IMG/VR virus record: IMGVR_UViG_3300029286_000155
Span: 1 to 33,131 of that record
Direction: 5' to 3' (one strand)
DNA length: 33,131 bases
From: a virus
Notes under the pieces: generated by a model
The model's input: the letters and a program-made list of their open reading frames with translations, nothing else
What the model was told of the DNA's origin: nothing
Database searches by the model: none
Translations under genes and position numbers: made by a program
In this document: positions 31,782 through 33,131 of the stretch, piece after piece
How positions within the stretch are numbered: position 1 is the first letter of the stretch
How the letters are laid out: each line of letters starts with the position of its first letter

Positions 31782-31991
31782 TTAGAAGTTACAGCCGAAA
31801 AATATACCATAATCTAGCGTTGTAACGGGAGGAGGTCCGCCACCATCTGGTGTAGAAGTAAAAGGACACCCAAAAAAGGCAAAGTCCATATTTAGGGTAT
31901 TTATATCAGTTCTAGCTTGAACGTCAAAATAAGGACACCCAAAAAAGGCAAAATCTCCATTTTTAATATCAGTTGTGGTTGGGAGTGCCAT
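31782..31991 (-). CDS. Small repeat protein with FFGC motifs
   Basis: A 69-aa protein with two exact DFAFFGCP motifs (13-20 and 36-43) and a third, degenerate one (DYGIFFGCNF) at the C-terminus. Between them lie short polar linkers, the last rich in Pro/Gly. Each repeat ends in an aromatic-rich strand with one cysteine. It could be a small virion decoration or fibre-associated protein, since it lies between the fibre-like gene and head-tail genes. I do not recognise a family. Confidence 0.65.
   Translation of the reverse strand: MALPTTTDIKNGDFAFFGCPYFDVQARTDINTLNMDFAFFGCPFTSTPDGGGPPPVTTLDYGIFFGCNF
31862..31952 (-). repeat. Two identical 22-bp DNA repeats
   Basis: Exact 22-bp copies at 31862-31883 and 31931-31952, 69 bp (23 codons) apart and in the same frame. 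They encode the two DFAFFGCP motifs. Recent duplication or gene-conversion-maintained repeat, as neutral codon drift is absent. Confidence 0.85.
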
Positions 31992-31992
31992 A

Positions 31993-32214
31993 TTATTGTG
32001 GTTCCTTTAATCTTTCGGCTTCATCTAAAAGTCTTTGCTCTTCTAGTTGTTTTTCGTAGTTATCTTTAAAAATTTGTGCTTTAGCCATGATTTCATCTAA
32101 AGTAGGTTGTTCTTGGAATTTAAAACTCTGTACAAAATCTCCAAAATCAATACGAGCATAATACTTATTTGCCATATTCTTTTCACAATCTACATATTCC
32201 ATTTTAGTAATCAT
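31993..32214 (-). CDS. Small charged protein, function unknown
   Basis: A 73-aa protein. Residues 15-36 look beta-rich (NKYYARIDFGDFVQSFKFQE), followed by a long charged helix (IMAKAQIFKDNYEKQLEEQRLL is the region). GGAGG lies before ATG 32214. One base upstream of the FFGC-repeat gene. It could be a chaperone for the fibre-like gene upstream (12 bp), as small helical genes next to fibres often are. This is inference. Confidence 0.6.
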   Translation of the reverse strand: MITKMEYVDCEKNMANKYYARIDFGDFVQSFKFQEQPTLDEIMAKAQIFKDNYEKQLEEQRLLDEAERLKEPQ

Positions 32215-32226
32215 AAAATCCTCCTA

Positions 32227-33131
32227 TTAATCAGCTTGAGAAATGGTAATTGCACCAAAATAAACAGAATCAGTATATGTAGAAGCAGCATCTGCATAAT
32301 AAGCATAAGGGGTAAGTTCTATAACTCCTGCTTCGGTTGGAGTAAATGTAGCCGTAACAGTTTCCCAAGTATCTGCCGTATTTGTCATTTTCCAGTCTAT
32401 TGTTGATGCTGATGTGATTCCAAGTTGAGGTGCTGCAATACGAATCCCACCTATAATATTAGTTGTAGCAGTTTTTCTCATTCTGACAGTAAAAGTTACC
32501 AATTTATTTGCATTTACTGCTATTAAATAACCATTAGTAATTGGTAATTGTAGTGGAAATTCTGATTTTCTTCTAACACCTGATGGAGAATATTTGATAG
32601 AATAATTAGTACCAGCTTCTTTAACGGAATTCTGTTTAGTTATAGTTCCCTGTAGTGCATATACATAATCATTATTGATAGTACCGTCATTTTTACCTGA
32701 AAAAATAAAGCAGTCAGTTATGTAATATGTAGTGTTAGCAACAAACTCGATATCAGCAGTGTCAGAAGTAGATGTCCAGTCATATAAGTAAATTGTTCCA
32801 GTTGCATGTTTAATGACAATTGCATTATTTGTAGTTGTAATCTTATTAATTGAAGTTACTCCGTTATTATACACAGAACATGATGAATTATAAGAAGAAT
32901 CTGTTACTTCTCCAATTGTAATCTTACCTGTATTATACATAAAGTAGTCATTGTTATTTGCCTTTGATATTTTTTCTGCTGAAATCAAACATCCAGCAGC
33001 TAATGTATACATTCCATAAAAGTTTCCGGATATGGTAGCAATAGTTCCCTTTAGCACGCAAGTAGCGTTAGCTTCACAGTATATTCCAATGCCATTATTA
33101 ACTAAACATCTAAGATTATTAAAAGTCAGTA
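32227..33131 (-). CDS. Beta-helix fibre-like protein, N-terminus beyond right edge
   Basis: The frame stays open from the stop at 32227 to the right edge, so the GTG at 33057 is not the true start. The visible part (about 300 residues) opens with repeated short strands with N/G turns (LRCLVNNGIGIYCEANATC and on), the look of a right-handed beta-helix. The last ~130 residues (from about LVTFTVRMRKTATTNIIGG, ending SVYFGAITISQAD) resemble a beta-sandwich carbohydrate-binding domain (TWETVTATFTPTEAG is the usual family strand). Likely a virion fibre or spike with a polysaccharide target. First gene of the visible minus-strand unit. Confidence 0.65.
   Translation of the reverse strand, partial: LTFNNLRCLVNNGIGIYCEANATCVLKGTIATISGNFYGMYTLAAGCLISAEKISKANNNDYFMYNTGKITIGEVTDSSYNSSCSVYNNGVTSINKITTTNNAIVIKHATGTIYLYDWTSTSDTADIEFVANTTYYITDCFIFSGKNDGTINNDYVYALQGTITKQNSVKEAGTNYSIKYSPSGVRRKSEFPLQLPITNGYLIAVNANKLVTFTVRMRKTATTNIIGGIRIAAPQLGITSASTIDWKMTNTADTWETVTATFTPTEAGVIELTPYAYYADAASTYTDSVYFGAITISQAD

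Noticed and set aside
33055-33057. GTG as start of the right-edge fibre-like gene.
   Set aside because: The frame is open to the edge with beta-helix-like codons before it, and no ribosome site is seen.
1-33131. The reading frames at the two window edges join in frame, as if the window were a closed circle within one fibre gene.
   Set aside because: The chance of a shared frame is one in three. The sequence change across the join (Gly/Ala-rich to Asn-rich) is abrupt, and terminase, portal and capsid genes are missing, so a complete 33-kb circular genome is unlikely.
1-33131. CRISPR array, insertion sequence or integrase/attachment site.
   Set aside because: No regular spaced repeats, transposase, or recombinase genes are visible on either strand.

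Overview
The window is part of the genome of an AT-rich tailed phage with a contractile tail (myovirus morphology). This rests on a nearly complete contractile-tail module on the minus strand. Read in transcription order from right to left it holds: a beta-helix fibre-like gene cut by the right edge, two small genes, a charged 364-aa protein, a neck/head-tail joining protein, a tail-completion protein, a 333-aa protein, tail sheath, tail tube, two tail-assembly chaperones, tape measure, baseplate hub, spike, a LysM/gp25 protein, baseplate J, a tail protein I-like gene, and a fibre gene cut by the left edge. Terminase, portal and major capsid genes are not here and probably lie beyond the right edge, so this is not a whole genome. 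The host cannot be named. Lipoprotein and short Sec signal peptides on three phage proteins point to a bacterium with an envelope compartment worth targeting, more likely Gram-negative.

Three islands of plus-strand genes interrupt the tail module. Island A (13.9-17.6 kb) encodes a lipoprotein metalloprotease, a Lar-like zinc protein, an exported ClpP/SppA-like protease, an exported trypsin-like protease, a tiny membrane protein and a tRNA-Trp(CCA). Island B (18.6-20.1 kb) encodes a YopX-like protein, a putative PD-(D/E)xK nuclease, a zinc ribbon and an ImmA/IrrE-like peptidase. It is followed on the minus strand by a Vsr-like homing endonuclease gene with its own promoter. Island C (25.9-29.8 kb) encodes a SemiSWEET/PQ-loop membrane protein, a full-length RpoD-like sigma factor, several zinc-ribbon proteins, four tiny membrane proteins and a macro-like protein.

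Transcription signals fall into two classes. The plus-strand islands start from five near-consensus sigma70 promoters (TTGACA or TTGACT, exactly 17 bp, then a TATAAT-like box). The structural minus-strand genes are preceded at six places by TGnTATAAT, usually followed by TA, with no recognisable -35 box. Each island begins with a divergent pair of the two classes. The simplest model is that host sigma70 reads the islands early, and that the phage sigma factor made from island C, or a partner, helps read the -35-less late promoters. Two minus-strand genes (starts at 18571 and 21894) have their ATG six bases after the -10 box and no Shine-Dalgarno, so they are probably leaderless.
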